A stretch of 41,880 bases of DNA from Actinomycetota bacterium (GCA_009702045.1 WLIV01000031.1:1-41880); one strand, 5' to 3'; counted from the stretch's first letter, positions 1 to 7,591 are shown. Notes: a model not told the origin generated them from the letters alone. Made by a program: numbers and translations.

Positions 1-495
1 AAGCGCCGCCACCCACACGTGGAGCTGGCGCTCGAGGGCGACACGCTCACCACCGATCTGCTGTTGGGCAGCCACCCCGACACCGACCGCCTGTTCGACC
101 ACGCCACCACCGAAACCGTGTTGTGCGACTGCCTGATCCACCAGATCATGCGCGGCACCGATTCACTACCCATCGGCTATGGCCGTGCGCGTTACAGCGT
201 GCCCCGGCACCTGTTCCGCCTCACCGCCCAACGCGACGGCGGTTGCCGTTTCCCCGGCTGCGACCGCCCGGTGTCCTACTGCGACGCCCACCACCTGTTC
301 CACTGGCGCAAGGGTGGCCCCACCAACCACGACAACCTGGGCATGTTGTGCAACCGCCATCACCACATCGTGCACCGCGAACGCGTGCAGGTGAAGCTGC
401 TCCCCAACGCCGACATGCACTTCACCTGGCCCGACGGCCGACACCGCGAAACCCGGCCACGCGGCAAACCGCCCCGACCACGTCCACCGGTGTGA
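1..495 (+). CDS. HNH endonuclease, DUF222/13E12-type, 5' truncated by window edge
   Basis: The reading frame is already open at base 1, so the gene starts outside the window and only the C-terminal part is here. The end carries a classical HNH nuclease: a zinc-type CxxxxC pair (CRFPGC, near base 244), then CDAHHLFHW, then NLGMLCNRHHHIVH. Metal-binding histidines and cysteines are all intact. This order is typical of the HNH tail of DUF222 (13E12 repeat) proteins, which are abundant in actinobacteria and often repeated in a genome. The biological role of that family is not settled; nucleic-acid cleavage is inferred from the motif only. The tail after the HNH is short, basic and proline-rich. 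A GTG at base 19 is in frame but is unlikely to be the true start. Confidence 0.85.
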   Translation, partial: KRRHPHVELALEGDTLTTDLLLGSHPDTDRLFDHATTETVLCDCLIHQIMRGTDSLPIGYGRARYSVPRHLFRLTAQRDGGCRFPGCDRPVSYCDAHHLFHWRKGGPTNHDNLGMLCNRHHHIVHRERVQVKLLPNADMHFTWPDGRHRETRPRGKPPRPRPPV

Positions 496-507
496 AGCGC
501 GCAGCGT

Positions 508-543
508 TGGTCAGGATCATCCGATTCGTAGCGATCCTGACCA
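508..543. terminator. Hairpin between convergent genes (bidirectional terminator candidate)
   Basis: Perfect 11-bp inverted repeat, TGGTCAGGATC at 508-518 and GATCCTGACCA at 533-543, with a 14-nt loop. It lies just after the HNH gene and downstream of the convergent crotonase gene. No U-tract follows, as is common in high-GC actinobacteria, so termination is inferred from stem and position. Confidence 0.55.
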
Positions 544-618
544 GGGTGGCCCTCTACGTCCTGTTCGGTCCCGAGCAGTCCAAGGCCTTCTTCGCCAACT
601 CCTGAGCCACCGCGCTCG

Positions 619-1410
619 TCAACGCGACGGTTTCCGATCCAGCACATCTTGCGCCAGGGTGGCAAACGTTGAGGACGAGCGGAACCATTCGCGGACCTGC
701 GTCGCGAAACGCAGCGACTCCTCCTTGGAGAGATCCTCCACACGGCTGAGGTGCGCCATCGTCATCTGTACACCCTCGGGGCTCATCGCTGCGATCGAGC
801 GGGCCATCGTCATCGCTTCATCCCACAGTTGCTCGGATGGCACGACCCGTTGCGCGAATTGGATCCGCAGCGCCTCATTGCCGTCGATGACCTTGCCGGT
901 GAGAATCAAGTCCTTGGCCTGAGCGACGCCCACAAGACGACTCAGCCGGGTGCTCGCACCCCAACCACCAAGACCCGATCCCAGGCGCGCGAGATGCCAG
1001 TCGCTGATCTGCGCCGTCTCCGCCACCACACGCAGGTCGCATGCCAGTGCGAGTTCCAGCGCACCCGTGGTGCACACACCGTCGATGACGGCAATCGATG
1101 GCTTCAGCGATTCGTCGATCGCGTTGCACAGCTTGTTCCCCGGATTCCCCGCCGGGTGCAGACCGGCCGCAGCCTCCTTGAGGTCGTCACCAGCGCTGAA
1201 GCACGGCCGCCCGTCGGCACGTGGGGCACCTGTCAACACCATGCAGCGCACCGAGTCGTCCCTATTCGCCCGCTTCACCGCAGCGATCAGCTCGAAGAGC
1301 ACGCGACCATCCAGTGCGTTCATCGCGTCGGGGCGGTTGATACGCAGGATCAGGACGTGACCGTCCTGCTGGACGTCGACAGGTGATGGGTCGGCTGGCT
1401 GCTCGGGCAT
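619..1410 (-). CDS. Enoyl-CoA hydratase/isomerase family (crotonase) protein
   Basis: A 263-aa protein of normal length for the crotonase superfamily, which acts on acyl-CoA thioesters. Family features are the N-terminal strand ILRINRPDAMNALD, the oxyanion-hole region CFSAGDDLKEA (about residues 70-80) and the DGVCTTGALELALACDLR core. The glutamate matching the first catalytic Glu of enoyl-CoA hydratase (in ALELAL) is present. The region of the second one (GQPE in hydratases) reads HLARLG, so the second Glu is missing. A simple hydratase reaction is therefore doubtful; isomerase or another crotonase chemistry is possible. The ATG at 1410 is supported by a TAACGT box 6 nt upstream. The antiporter gene lies just upstream on the same strand. 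The precise substrate cannot be told. Confidence 0.85.
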   Translation of the reverse strand: MPEQPADPSPVDVQQDGHVLILRINRPDAMNALDGRVLFELIAAVKRANRDDSVRCMVLTGAPRADGRPCFSAGDDLKEAAAGLHPAGNPGNKLCNAIDESLKPSIAVIDGVCTTGALELALACDLRVVAETAQISDWHLARLGSGLGGWGASTRLSRLVGVAQAKDLILTGKVIDGNEALRIQFAQRVVPSEQLWDEAMTMARSIAAMSPEGVQMTMAHLSRVEDLSKEESLRFATQVREWFRSSSTFATLAQDVLDRKPSR

Positions 1411-1416
1411 GTCCCG

Positions 1417-1422
1417 ACGTTA
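1417..1422 (-). promoter_or_regulatory. -10 box of leaderless crotonase transcript
   Basis: On the minus strand TAACGT lies 6 nt before the ATG at 1410, fitting TANNNT with transcription starting at or next to the start codon. Confidence 0.45.
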
Positions 1423-1427
1423 CCGAC

Positions 1428-2636
1428 TCAGCGCGTCTGTGACCGGCCGCGGACTGCGAGCGCGATCAGCGGGAAGGCGATGACCGACAAGAGTCCGGCA
1501 CCCACCATCGCAGCCGCATTGTCGGGCCGCATCCGCCCGGTGGACACACCGAGGCCGGTGATCACCACCACCAACGGCAGCGCTGCCGACTGCAACAGCG
1601 CGAGCGCAGCGAGGTTCGGCCGGTCGAGGTCGCGTCGGTACAGCAACGCTGGCAGACCGCGGACCACGAGGAACAGCGCCAGGAACATCGGCACCTTCGC
1701 CAACGCGCCGAGGTGACCCAGCGCGGCAAGGTCGAAGTGCACACCGCTCACCACGAAGAACACCGGGATGAAGAACCCGAAGCTCAGCGCTTCGATGCGG
1801 ACCTGCACCTCGTGGCGATGATCAGCGTCGTGCTGCACGTCGTCGGTGGCCTCGGCAGCGTGACCAACGAGGAACAGACGGGCCACCATGCCAGCAGCGA
1901 AGGCGCCCAACAACACGTCGAGCCCGAACGTCTGGGCGACCCACACGAGCAGAACGCACAGCAGCATGCTGAAGCGCACACCGAACTGCCCGCTCGTGTG
2001 CAGCGTGCGCGCGATCAGGCGGATGATCCGCGGCTGGGCGGGCCGTGTCGCCAACCATCCGACGAGCAGCGTGATCGCGCCGAAGCCCAGCAACACAGCG
2101 GTGGTCTTCGCCGGCGAGTCCGTCGCCAGCGCCACCGAGATCGCGAGGATCGGTCCGAGTTCACCCATCGCACCGCTGGCCAGGATGTTGCGCCCAAGTG
2201 TCGTGGGCAGCACACCGGCGTCCCCAAGGATCGGCAGCAGCGTGCCGACCGCTGTGGTGGTGAGTGCGATTGCGACGAAGCGGATACCCGAGGTGACGTC
2301 GAGCGAATGCAGCACGACGGCCACGCCGGTGCCGAGGCCGAGCGACAGCACCCAACCACCGACAGCCAACTTCACCGGCCGCCCCTTCACCGCATCCGGG
2401 TCGATCTCGAAACCGGCCAGGAAGATGAGCAGCACCAGCCCCATCTCGGCCAGCACCTCGATCACCTCGTCGAGGTGCGCCCAACCGAGTACGTGCGGTC
2501 CGATGAGGATCCCGAGGAAGATCTCGATCACCACACCGGGCACGCGGGTCCAGCGTTTGGCGAGGTCGGAGATGAGCGGGCTGAGTGTCGCGATCGACAC
2601 GATCAGCACGAGTGAACGGAGCGCCTCGGGTTGCAC
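1428..2636 (-). CDS. Cation:proton antiporter (CPA2 / KefB-type)
   Basis: A 402-aa very hydrophobic protein with about 11-12 predicted membrane segments. The repeated-helix pattern of monovalent cation:proton antiporter-2 proteins is visible: an early EIFLGILIGPHVLGW segment, then a GLVLLIFLAGFEID segment whose FLAGFEID acidic motif is typical of CPA2 membrane domains. A charged cytoplasmic loop (DDVQHDADHRHEVQ) splits the protein. There is no C-terminal TrkA-N/RCK domain, so any nucleotide-regulated gating is absent or in another protein. The likely role is exchange of K+ or Na+ for H+ across the inner membrane; the ion is not determinable here. The start is GTG at 2636, chosen because TACACT lies 7 nt upstream and the first helix begins soon after. 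Confidence 0.87.
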   Translation of the reverse strand: MQPEALRSLVLIVSIATLSPLISDLAKRWTRVPGVVIEIFLGILIGPHVLGWAHLDEVIEVLAEMGLVLLIFLAGFEIDPDAVKGRPVKLAVGGWVLSLGLGTGVAVVLHSLDVTSGIRFVAIALTTTAVGTLLPILGDAGVLPTTLGRNILASGAMGELGPILAISVALATDSPAKTTAVLLGFGAITLLVGWLATRPAQPRIIRLIARTLHTSGQFGVRFSMLLCVLLVWVAQTFGLDVLLGAFAAGMVARLFLVGHAAEATDDVQHDADHRHEVQVRIEALSFGFFIPVFFVVSGVHFDLAALGHLGALAKVPMFLALFLVVRGLPALLYRRDLDRPNLAALALLQSAALPLVVVITGLGVSTGRMRPDNAAAMVGAGLLSVIAFPLIALAVRGRSQTR

Positions 2637-2643
2637 GCCGCCG

Positions 2644-2649
2644 AGTGTA
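2644..2649 (-). promoter_or_regulatory. -10 box of leaderless antiporter transcript
   Basis: Minus-strand TACACT sits 7 nt before the GTG start at 2636. Confidence 0.45.
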
Positions 2650-2679
2650 GGAGACAGCCGTAACCCGAGGTCGCCCTCG

Positions 2680-3090
2680 TCAGTACGTCTTCGGGATCAG
2701 ACCGGAGACGTCCTCACCCGAGAGCATCTTGCCCGGCAGACCGAGATCGAAGTAGTCGCGCCAGCTGACGATCTTGCCGTCGCGCACGACGAACGTGCCC
2801 ATCACCGGCAAGCCGACCGGGGCGCCACCGGGCACGCTGATGAAGTCGAGGCGCTCGGTGAGCACCACGTCGCCGTCGGCGGCGATGCTCTTCATCTCGT
2901 ACTTGTACGAGTCGGGGAACATAGCGAACTGACCGGCGAGGTTGGCGACGATCGCATCGACGCCCACCGACGCGGCCATGCCGACGTTCTGGTAGATCGC
3001 GTCGTCGGCGATGAAGCCGCGCAACGCCTCGACGTCGCGGTTCACCATCCGGTCGCAGAACTCCTGCACCAACGCCTTTGCATCCGACAT
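2680..3090 (-). CDS. Limonene-1,2-epoxide hydrolase-like / SnoaL-like NTF2-fold protein
   Basis: 136 aa when started at the ATG at 3090, which has a good ribosome site (AAGGGGAG, 6 nt upstream); the frame runs longer upstream but would cross the operator and the divergent gene. The cone-shaped NTF2 fold is suggested by the N-terminal helix pair (ALVQEFCDRMVNRDVEALRG, DDAIYQN) and by the C-terminal strands TERLDFI and SWRDYFDLG. In limonene-epoxide hydrolase the catalytic Arg-Asp...Asp set sits in equivalent strands, and an RxD (ERLD) and a D (WRDYFD) are present here, which favours an epoxide-hydrolase-like enzyme over a simple binding protein. It is divergent from a TetR regulator across a 60-bp gap with a perfect palindrome, so it is probably that regulator's target. 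The substrate is unknown. Confidence 0.8.
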   Translation of the reverse strand: MSDAKALVQEFCDRMVNRDVEALRGFIADDAIYQNVGMAASVGVDAIVANLAGQFAMFPDSYKYEMKSIAADGDVVLTERLDFISVPGGAPVGLPVMGTFVVRDGKIVSWRDYFDLGLPGKMLSGEDVSGLIPKTY

Positions 3091-3117
3091 GTGTCTCCCC
3101 TTGTTCGCGTGCTGTCG

Positions 3118-3134
3118 ACATACAGCTTGTATGT
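3118..3134. promoter_or_regulatory. Palindromic operator, probable TetR binding site
   Basis: A perfect inverted repeat ACATACA-GCT-TGTATGT (7-bp arms, 3-bp centre) in the gap between the divergent NTF2-like and TetR genes. It overlaps the spacer just upstream of the GATAAT box of the regulator, so a bound repressor would block both genes. AT-rich arms stand out in this GC-rich window. Confidence 0.75.
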
Positions 3135-3135
3135 G

Positions 3136-3141
3136 GATAAT
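3136..3141 (+). promoter_or_regulatory. -10 box of tetR-type gene
   Basis: GATAAT, 9 nt before the ATG at 3151 and directly after the palindrome; with no room for a ribosome site, the mRNA is probably leaderless. Confidence 0.55.
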
Positions 3142-3150
3142 ACTGACGCC

Positions 3151-3756
3151 ATGTCCACCAGTCAACCGCGCTCCCGCCAGGTGGCTGAGCGCGCCGAAGC
3201 GACCCGCGCCGCGTTGATCTCGGTGGCCCGCCGACTGTTCGTCGAGAAGGGTTACTTCGACACCGGCACCGAGGAGATCGTGCAGGAGGCGGCCGTCACC
3301 CGCGGCGCGCTCTACCACCACTTCGCCGACAAGAAGGCGTTGTTCCTCGCTGTGTTCGAAGCCGTGGAGGACGACCTGTTGGCCAACGCCGGCGGCATCG
3401 ACGCACCCGACTCGTTCACCCGCCTGCGCAACGGCCTGATCGGGTTCCTCGACGCGTCGCTGACCACCGAGGTGCAGCGCGTGTTGCTCATCGACGGCCC
3501 GGCAGTGTTGGGCTGGCCCGAGTGGCGCGCGCTCGAAGCCAAGTACGGCCTCGGCGCCATCCGCGCGCTCCTCACCGCCGCGATCGTCGAAGGCTCAATG
3601 CGCGACCAACCGATCGATGCGCTGGCGCACATCCTGCTGGCCTCGGTGGATGAGGCCGCGTTGTTCATCGCCAACGCCGCCGACCCGCACGTTGCCCGCG
3701 ACCTGGCGGTCAGTGCGATGGACTCACTGCTCGGGGGCCTCTCTCGCACCGCCTAG
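3151..3756 (+). CDS. TetR/AcrR family transcriptional regulator
   Basis: A 201-aa protein, normal for TetR repressors. The DNA-binding helix-turn-helix is at about residues 17-60: AALISVARRLFVEKGYFDTG, then EEIVQEAAVTRGALYHHF and ADKKALFLAVFE, the hallmark TetR_N pattern. The C-terminal ligand domain (from about residue 70) is helical and contains the conserved DGPAVLGWPEWRALE stretch seen in a subgroup of actinobacterial regulators. The ATG at 3151 is chosen because a -10 box lies 9 nt upstream; the open frame continues far upstream through the antiporter as an artefact of base composition. It probably represses itself and the divergent NTF2-like enzyme through the palindrome, and perhaps the SDR gene that begins 32 bp downstream. 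The inducer is unknown. Confidence 0.93.
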   Translation: MSTSQPRSRQVAERAEATRAALISVARRLFVEKGYFDTGTEEIVQEAAVTRGALYHHFADKKALFLAVFEAVEDDLLANAGGIDAPDSFTRLRNGLIGFLDASLTTEVQRVLLIDGPAVLGWPEWRALEAKYGLGAIRALLTAAIVEGSMRDQPIDALAHILLASVDEAALFIANAADPHVARDLAVSAMDSLLGGLSRTA

Positions 3757-3788
3757 TGTCCCCACTGGGGACGACACAGGGGGAAGAT

Positions 3789-4640
3789 ATGGGACTCGAC
3801 ATTTTCGGTTTCGCGGGCAAGCGCGTCTTGGTGGTGGGCGGCGCCACCGGCATGGGTGCGGCTGCGGCGAAACTTGCACTCGGCCTCGGTGCCGAGGTCG
3901 TGGTGATGGACATCGCACCGATCACGCTCGCCGGCGTGACGGCCGTGCACATCAACCTGTGCGACCGCGCCGGGATCGACGAGGCATTGTCATCCATCAG
4001 CGGGCCGATCGACGTGGTGCTGGCGTGCGCCGGCGTTGCCGAGGGCACGCCCGGTATCGAGAAGGTCAACTTCATCGGTCACCGACATCTCATCGAGCGA
4101 CTGCTCGCCGACGACCGCCTGCCGCGAGGTTCGACGATCGGCATGGTCTCGTCCATGGCCGGGCTGGGGTGGGAGCCCGAGTTGCCCCTGCTGTGCGAGT
4201 ACCTCGACACACCCGACTTCGAGTCGGCGGCAGCCTGGATCGAGGCGCACCCGGGTACCGCCAACTACCGATGGAGCAAGCAGGCGATGAACGCATACGT
4301 CGCCCGGCAAGCGTTCCCGCTACTGCAGCGCGGCATCCGCATCAACGCCATCCTTCCTGGACCCACCGACACCCCGCTCGCGCAGGCGAACGCCGAGCAG
4401 TGGTTGGGTTTCGGCAGCGACTACCGCAGCGACGCCGGCATCCCCCCGGCCAGCGCAGAGGATCAGGCGTACCCCCTGCTGTATTTGTGCAGCCGGGCCG
4501 CCAACTACATCAGCGGCGTCACGCTCGTGGTCGACAACGGAATGCTGGGGGCCGGTCTCACACAGGCCTACCCCGCTGCCACCCCGGCGGCTGGCGCGCT
4601 GCTGGGCCGCATCGGTGAACTCGTCTTCGGCACCAACTGA
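3789..4640 (+). CDS. Short-chain dehydrogenase/reductase
   Basis: 283 aa from the ATG at 3789, supported by AGGGGGA 4 nt upstream; a GTG at 3756 overlapping the tetR stop would add 11 non-conserved residues. The Rossmann nucleotide site is GGATGMGAAAAK near the N terminus, followed by VVVMDIA. The dehydrogenase triad is visible: Ser in IGMVSSMAG and Tyr/Lys in NYRWSKQAMN (YxxxK). The substrate loop after INAILPGPTDTP and the end GVTLVVDNGM are typical of SDRs near 3-alpha-hydroxysteroid dehydrogenase/carbonyl reductase; an extra segment before the Tyr (DTPDFESAAAWIEAHPG) is also seen in that subgroup. Cofactor NAD(H) is favoured by the acidic residue (MD) after the second strand. It lies downstream of the TetR gene and may be under its control. 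Confidence 0.9.
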   Translation: MGLDIFGFAGKRVLVVGGATGMGAAAAKLALGLGAEVVVMDIAPITLAGVTAVHINLCDRAGIDEALSSISGPIDVVLACAGVAEGTPGIEKVNFIGHRHLIERLLADDRLPRGSTIGMVSSMAGLGWEPELPLLCEYLDTPDFESAAAWIEAHPGTANYRWSKQAMNAYVARQAFPLLQRGIRINAILPGPTDTPLAQANAEQWLGFGSDYRSDAGIPPASAEDQAYPLLYLCSRAANYISGVTLVVDNGMLGAGLTQAYPAATPAAGALLGRIGELVFGTN

Positions 4641-4646
4641 CGCCAG

Positions 4647-5438
4647 TCAGGGTGCGACCGTCACCGCCGGTGGTTCATCCATCTCGGCGCGCACGTCCGT
4701 CAGCGATGCGAACGGGACCGTGATGAAGCCGCGCTGCGGCCGATCGAGGTCGAACGACACGAACAGGATCATGATCACCACGATCGACGCGACCAGCGAA
4801 GTCGTGGCTCCACGCCCGAGCAAGCTGAGATAGAGCGCAAGCACTCCGATCGCAACCGCACCGCCGACGACCTGCAGGAGCAACACCGTGCTCGGCACCC
4901 GATCGAAGAGCGACGCCACACGTTCACCGTTGACGTCGATCGTTTCGTTCAACGTCTCGATGTACAGGCGCGGTGCAGTACCTGCCGGATCTGCGGCCAA
5001 CGCCACACCGGCGGCAGCCCACAGCTCGCGTTGCAGCTCGCCGAGGCGCGACCGATCGGCGCGGAACTCAGCGTTGGTGGGCACCTGATCAGCCAGGTCG
5101 ATCGCCCGGCCGGTGTACTCCTTCAACAGATCAAGTGAGGTCGAACGCGCTGGCTCGGACAACATCTGCGCACGCAGGTACGTCGTGCCGATCGCGTTCG
5201 CCTCCTTCACGACCAGTTGCCGACGCATCTCGTAACGACCCACCGACATCGTCAGCCCGAACGCCAAGAGCAGACCGACCAATCCCAGCAGCGTGCCCTG
5301 CACCACACCGACTGAGTTGTGACCAGCCTCGGATCGACCACGCAGACGTGCACCCGCCAAGATCCCGAGGCCAGCGCTGCCGAGCACTGCCAGCGCCAGC
5401 ACGATGAACAGCAGCGGCGAACTCAGGCTCACGAACAT
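4647..5438 (-). CDS. DUF4239 (bestrophin-like) membrane protein
   Basis: A 263-aa membrane protein with two N-terminal hydrophobic segments (about residues 8-28 and 45-66), a soluble helical middle, and two C-terminal segments (about 185-205 and 212-230). Family-like features are the GTLLGLVGLLLAFGLTM helix, RRQLVVKEANAIGTTYLRA and, in the last part, SFDLDRPQRGFI. That architecture and the FDLDRPxRG motif match the DUF4239 or bestrophin-like family. The function is not established; bestrophins are anion channels, but the relation is structural and should not be read as proof. A GGGGAAG ribosome site supports the ATG at 5438. It is convergent with the SDR gene, with 6 bp between stop codons. 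Confidence 0.75.
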   Translation of the reverse strand: MFVSLSSPLLFIVLALAVLGSAGLGILAGARLRGRSEAGHNSVGVVQGTLLGLVGLLLAFGLTMSVGRYEMRRQLVVKEANAIGTTYLRAQMLSEPARSTSLDLLKEYTGRAIDLADQVPTNAEFRADRSRLGELQRELWAAAGVALAADPAGTAPRLYIETLNETIDVNGERVASLFDRVPSTVLLLQVVGGAVAIGVLALYLSLLGRGATTSLVASIVVIMILFVSFDLDRPQRGFITVPFASLTDVRAEMDEPPAVTVAP

Positions 5439-5554
5439 CGGACACTTCCCCAGCTTGGTCTCGGTTCGCCGATGCTATCCATCGAGAGGACGAGGCCCCT
5501 GCGTGGCGCAACCGACTACGTTGTCGGCGGGGATTCCTGGAGGGAGGACAGTCG

Positions 5555-6766
5555 ATGTACGACGTCATGCAAGGTGTTCGGGTAATCGAAGTCGCAGAGC
5601 ACACGTTCGTGCCCGCAGCAGCCATGATCCTGGCCGACTGGGGTGCCGACGTGATCAAGATCGAACGCGTCGTCGGGGGTGGCGATGCAGCGCGCAGCAT
5701 GCGCGCCATTCAGCGTCCTGGCCTGAAGAGCAACCCGTACTTCGAAGCTGCCAACCGCGGCAAGCGCGGGTTGGGCCTGGACCTCACCAAGGCCGAAGGC
5801 CGCGAGTACCTGTACAAGTTGATCGAGGGTGCCGACGTGTTCATCACGAACATGCGCGACGACGCCTGCGTCAAGTTGGGGATCACTGCTGCCGACGTGC
5901 AGAAGATCAACCCGAAGATCGTCTACGCCAGCGGTACCGGCTACGGCCGTCGCGGCCCACTGTCCGCCGCCCGCGGTTTCGACATGCCGTCCTCGTGGAC
6001 TCGCAGTGGCTCGGCGTTCGTGCAAGCACCCGCAAACGGTGGACCGCCGCCGAGCCAGCCTGGGTCGGTGGGCGACCTCACCGGCGGCGCCACGCTCGCA
6101 GGCGCGATCTGCGCCGCGCTGTTCCGCCGCGAACGCACCGGCAAGGGCGCCATCGTCGATCACGCGCTCTACCAGATGGGCACGTACATCATGAGCCAGG
6201 CACTCATCCAGGCCTCGATGGGTTGGAAGGCCGCCGGCCCGATGCCGGCCCGTGAGGCCATGCCCGACCCGATGCTGAACTGGTACAAGACCAGCGACAA
6301 CCGCTGGCTACTGCTGTGCCTGCTGTACGAAGCCTGGTGGGAAGACTTCGCCACGAAGGTCGGCCGACCCGAGTGGATCACCGACCCGAAGTTCGTCGAC
6401 TCTGCGGCGCGCGCCGCCAACTGCGTCGAGATGATCGCCCAGCTCGACGCCATCTTCGCGAGCCAGACACTCGCCGAATGGGAAGCCCAGTTCGCCGAGC
6501 TCGAGGGCGTGTGGTCGCCGGCCAAGAGTCCCGAGGAGGTCATCGCCGACCCGCAGGCATTGGAGAACGGGTTCGTCACCCCGGTGACGTACCCCGACGG
6601 CGACCACTACCTCACCGGCGCTTCCCCCGCCCAGTTCGACGGCCGCCCGGTCGGTGAGCTGAAGGCCTCGCCCACCCACGGCGAGCACACCGACGATGTG
6701 ATGCGCGAACTCGGCCTGACGGACGAGCAGATCACTGCCTTGAAGTCGCGCGGCATCATCATCTGA
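5555..6766 (+). CDS. CaiB/BaiF family (class III) CoA-transferase
   Basis: 403 aa, the standard length of class III CoA-transferases, which move CoA between acyl-CoA and a carboxylic acid through an enzyme-bound aspartyl anhydride. The N terminus GVRVIEVAEHTFVPAAAMIL, the LADWGADVIKIE motif, the NRGKRGLGLDL segment and TGYGRRGP are all family signatures. The catalytic aspartate is most likely the one in GAIVDHALYQ (about residue 202). The C-terminal part (AEWEAQFAELEGVWSPAKSP) matches the small domain. An excellent ribosome site (GGAGGGAGGA) fixes the ATG at 5555. Substrate specificity (fatty acid, carnitine-like, bile-acid or terpenoid CoA) cannot be read from sequence; the nearby SDR and crotonase fit acyl-CoA catabolism in general. 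Confidence 0.92.
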   Translation: MYDVMQGVRVIEVAEHTFVPAAAMILADWGADVIKIERVVGGGDAARSMRAIQRPGLKSNPYFEAANRGKRGLGLDLTKAEGREYLYKLIEGADVFITNMRDDACVKLGITAADVQKINPKIVYASGTGYGRRGPLSAARGFDMPSSWTRSGSAFVQAPANGGPPPSQPGSVGDLTGGATLAGAICAALFRRERTGKGAIVDHALYQMGTYIMSQALIQASMGWKAAGPMPAREAMPDPMLNWYKTSDNRWLLLCLLYEAWWEDFATKVGRPEWITDPKFVDSAARAANCVEMIAQLDAIFASQTLAEWEAQFAELEGVWSPAKSPEEVIADPQALENGFVTPVTYPDGDHYLTGASPAQFDGRPVGELKASPTHGEHTDDVMRELGLTDEQITALKSRGIII

Positions 6767-7080
6767 ACAGTCGCTGACGACCAGGACAGATCGTCAAGCC
6801 AGTCATAATGATGTGACATTCTCCGTCATTTCTGACGCCATTTGGTCACTCTGCGTGCTTTGCATTCGCTGTGCGTCTAGGTCATCTGGCCTATTTGTGA
6901 TGTTATGGCTTGCTTTATGGATTCCGGACGGCTTGAGTACATCCCGCTGGACAGCACGTCCGGCAGGCGAAGTGATGACGTCCCGACTGCATATTGGTCG
7001 CCCTGGTCGGGACCGAGCGAGTGGCGAACCCGACGCCTGTGCACTACCCCAGCCAAATACACAGGACAAAGGAAACGAAA
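6767..7080 (+). other. 314-bp intergenic region with promoter and long leader
   Basis: No convincing gene is seen here. The first part holds a weak stem TGACGA/TCGTCA (6775-6780 and 6791-6796) that could end the CoA-transferase transcript, then an AT-richer stretch (about 6800-6922) with several GTCA/TGAC half-sites, probably promoter DNA, though no strong -35/-10 pair is clear. From 6924 the sequence folds into two perfect hairpins (separate entry). A ribosome site AAAGGA lies 7 nt before the ATG at 7081. Confidence 0.6.
6924..7013 (+). ncRNA. Candidate structured 5' leader, two tandem hairpins
   Basis: Two consecutive perfect inverted repeats lie in the leader of the SipW-type secreted protein. 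Hairpin 1 is CCGGACG (6924-6930) with CGTCCGG (6957-6963), loop 26 nt. Hairpin 2 is GTCCCGAC (6980-6987) with GTCGGGAC (7006-7013), loop 18 nt. The stems are GC-rich while the surroundings are AT-rich for this genome. Both loops contain a C triplet (CATCCCGC, TCGCCCTG). I match it to no riboswitch class I know; it might be a regulatory leader, an sRNA, or paired protein sites in DNA. Confidence 0.4.
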
Positions 7081-7545
7081 ATGAAGATCACCAAGAAGAA
7101 GCTCGCCATTGTCAGCACCGTCGTCGTCGCCTCCCTGGGCGCCACGGCCGCCTTCGCTTACTGGACCACTGGTGGTTCGGGTACCGGTACTGCCGACGCT
7201 GGCTCGACGGCCACCGCGCTGACGCTGCACGCCAACTTCAGCGATGGCCTGCTGCTCGGCCACCATGAGACCGTCACGGTCACCGCAGATGGCAACGGCA
7301 CCGACGATGTGTCACTCGGCGGCAAGACCCTGTACTTCACCGTCTCGACCGATGACGCCGGCTGCACCGCCGCCGACTTCACCCTGCCGAGCGCGACCGC
7401 CACTGCTGGCACTGTCGTCCACGCAGCGGATGTGGGCGTCGAGATCGGCTCCGCCACGTTGACGATGATCTCGCGTGACCTGGTGAACCAGGACGGCTGC
7501 ACGGGCGCGACGGTCACCGTCAACGTCACCACCACGGCCCCCTGA
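7081..7545 (+). CDS. Secreted protein with SipW-type signal peptide (camelysin/TasA-like)
   Basis: 154 aa from the ATG at 7081 (AAAGGA ribosome site). The N terminus is a lysine-rich MKITKKKLAI followed by a hydrophobic core and the cleavage context AAFAYWTTGGSGTGTAD. The AYWT-x-GSGTGxA form after the core is what is seen in proteins cut by SipW-like (ER-type) signal peptidases, such as Bacillus TasA/camelysin relatives. The mature part is about 125 aa, threonine-, valine- and glycine-rich, predicted all-beta, with two cysteines (AGCTAADF and QDGCTGAT) that may pair. It has no catalytic motif and is probably a surface or matrix-type protein. It stands alone between a long structured leader and a strong terminator, so it is a monocistronic unit, possibly highly expressed. 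No SipW peptidase gene is in the window. Confidence 0.75.
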   Translation: MKITKKKLAIVSTVVVASLGATAAFAYWTTGGSGTGTADAGSTATALTLHANFSDGLLLGHHETVTVTADGNGTDDVSLGGKTLYFTVSTDDAGCTAADFTLPSATATAGTVVHAADVGVEIGSATLTMISRDLVNQDGCTGATVTVNVTTTAP

Positions 7546-7557
7546 TCTGATTCGTTG

Positions 7558-7591
7558 CGTGATGGGGGCAGGGCAACCTGCCCCCATCACG
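7558..7591. terminator. Strong hairpin terminator with GCAA tetraloop
   Basis: Perfect 15-bp stem (7558-7572 with 7577-7591) closed by a GCAA (GNRA) tetraloop, 12 nt after the stop of the secreted-protein gene. No U-tract follows; termination is inferred from the exceptional stem and its place. Confidence 0.85.

Noticed and set aside
492-605. 37-aa frame starting on the HNH stop (GTGA), with a hydrophobic middle
   Set aside because: It spans the perfect hairpin at 508-543 and no ribosome site or homology supports it.
1888-3150. Long plus-strand open frame across the antiporter leading into the TetR gene
   Set aside because: It is antisense to a clear gene and is open only through GC bias; the TetR start at 3151 has its own -10 box.
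6924-7013. 6C RNA, c-di-GMP or ydaO riboswitch
   Set aside because: The loops have only C triplets, not six Cs, and the conserved cores of the riboswitches are missing.
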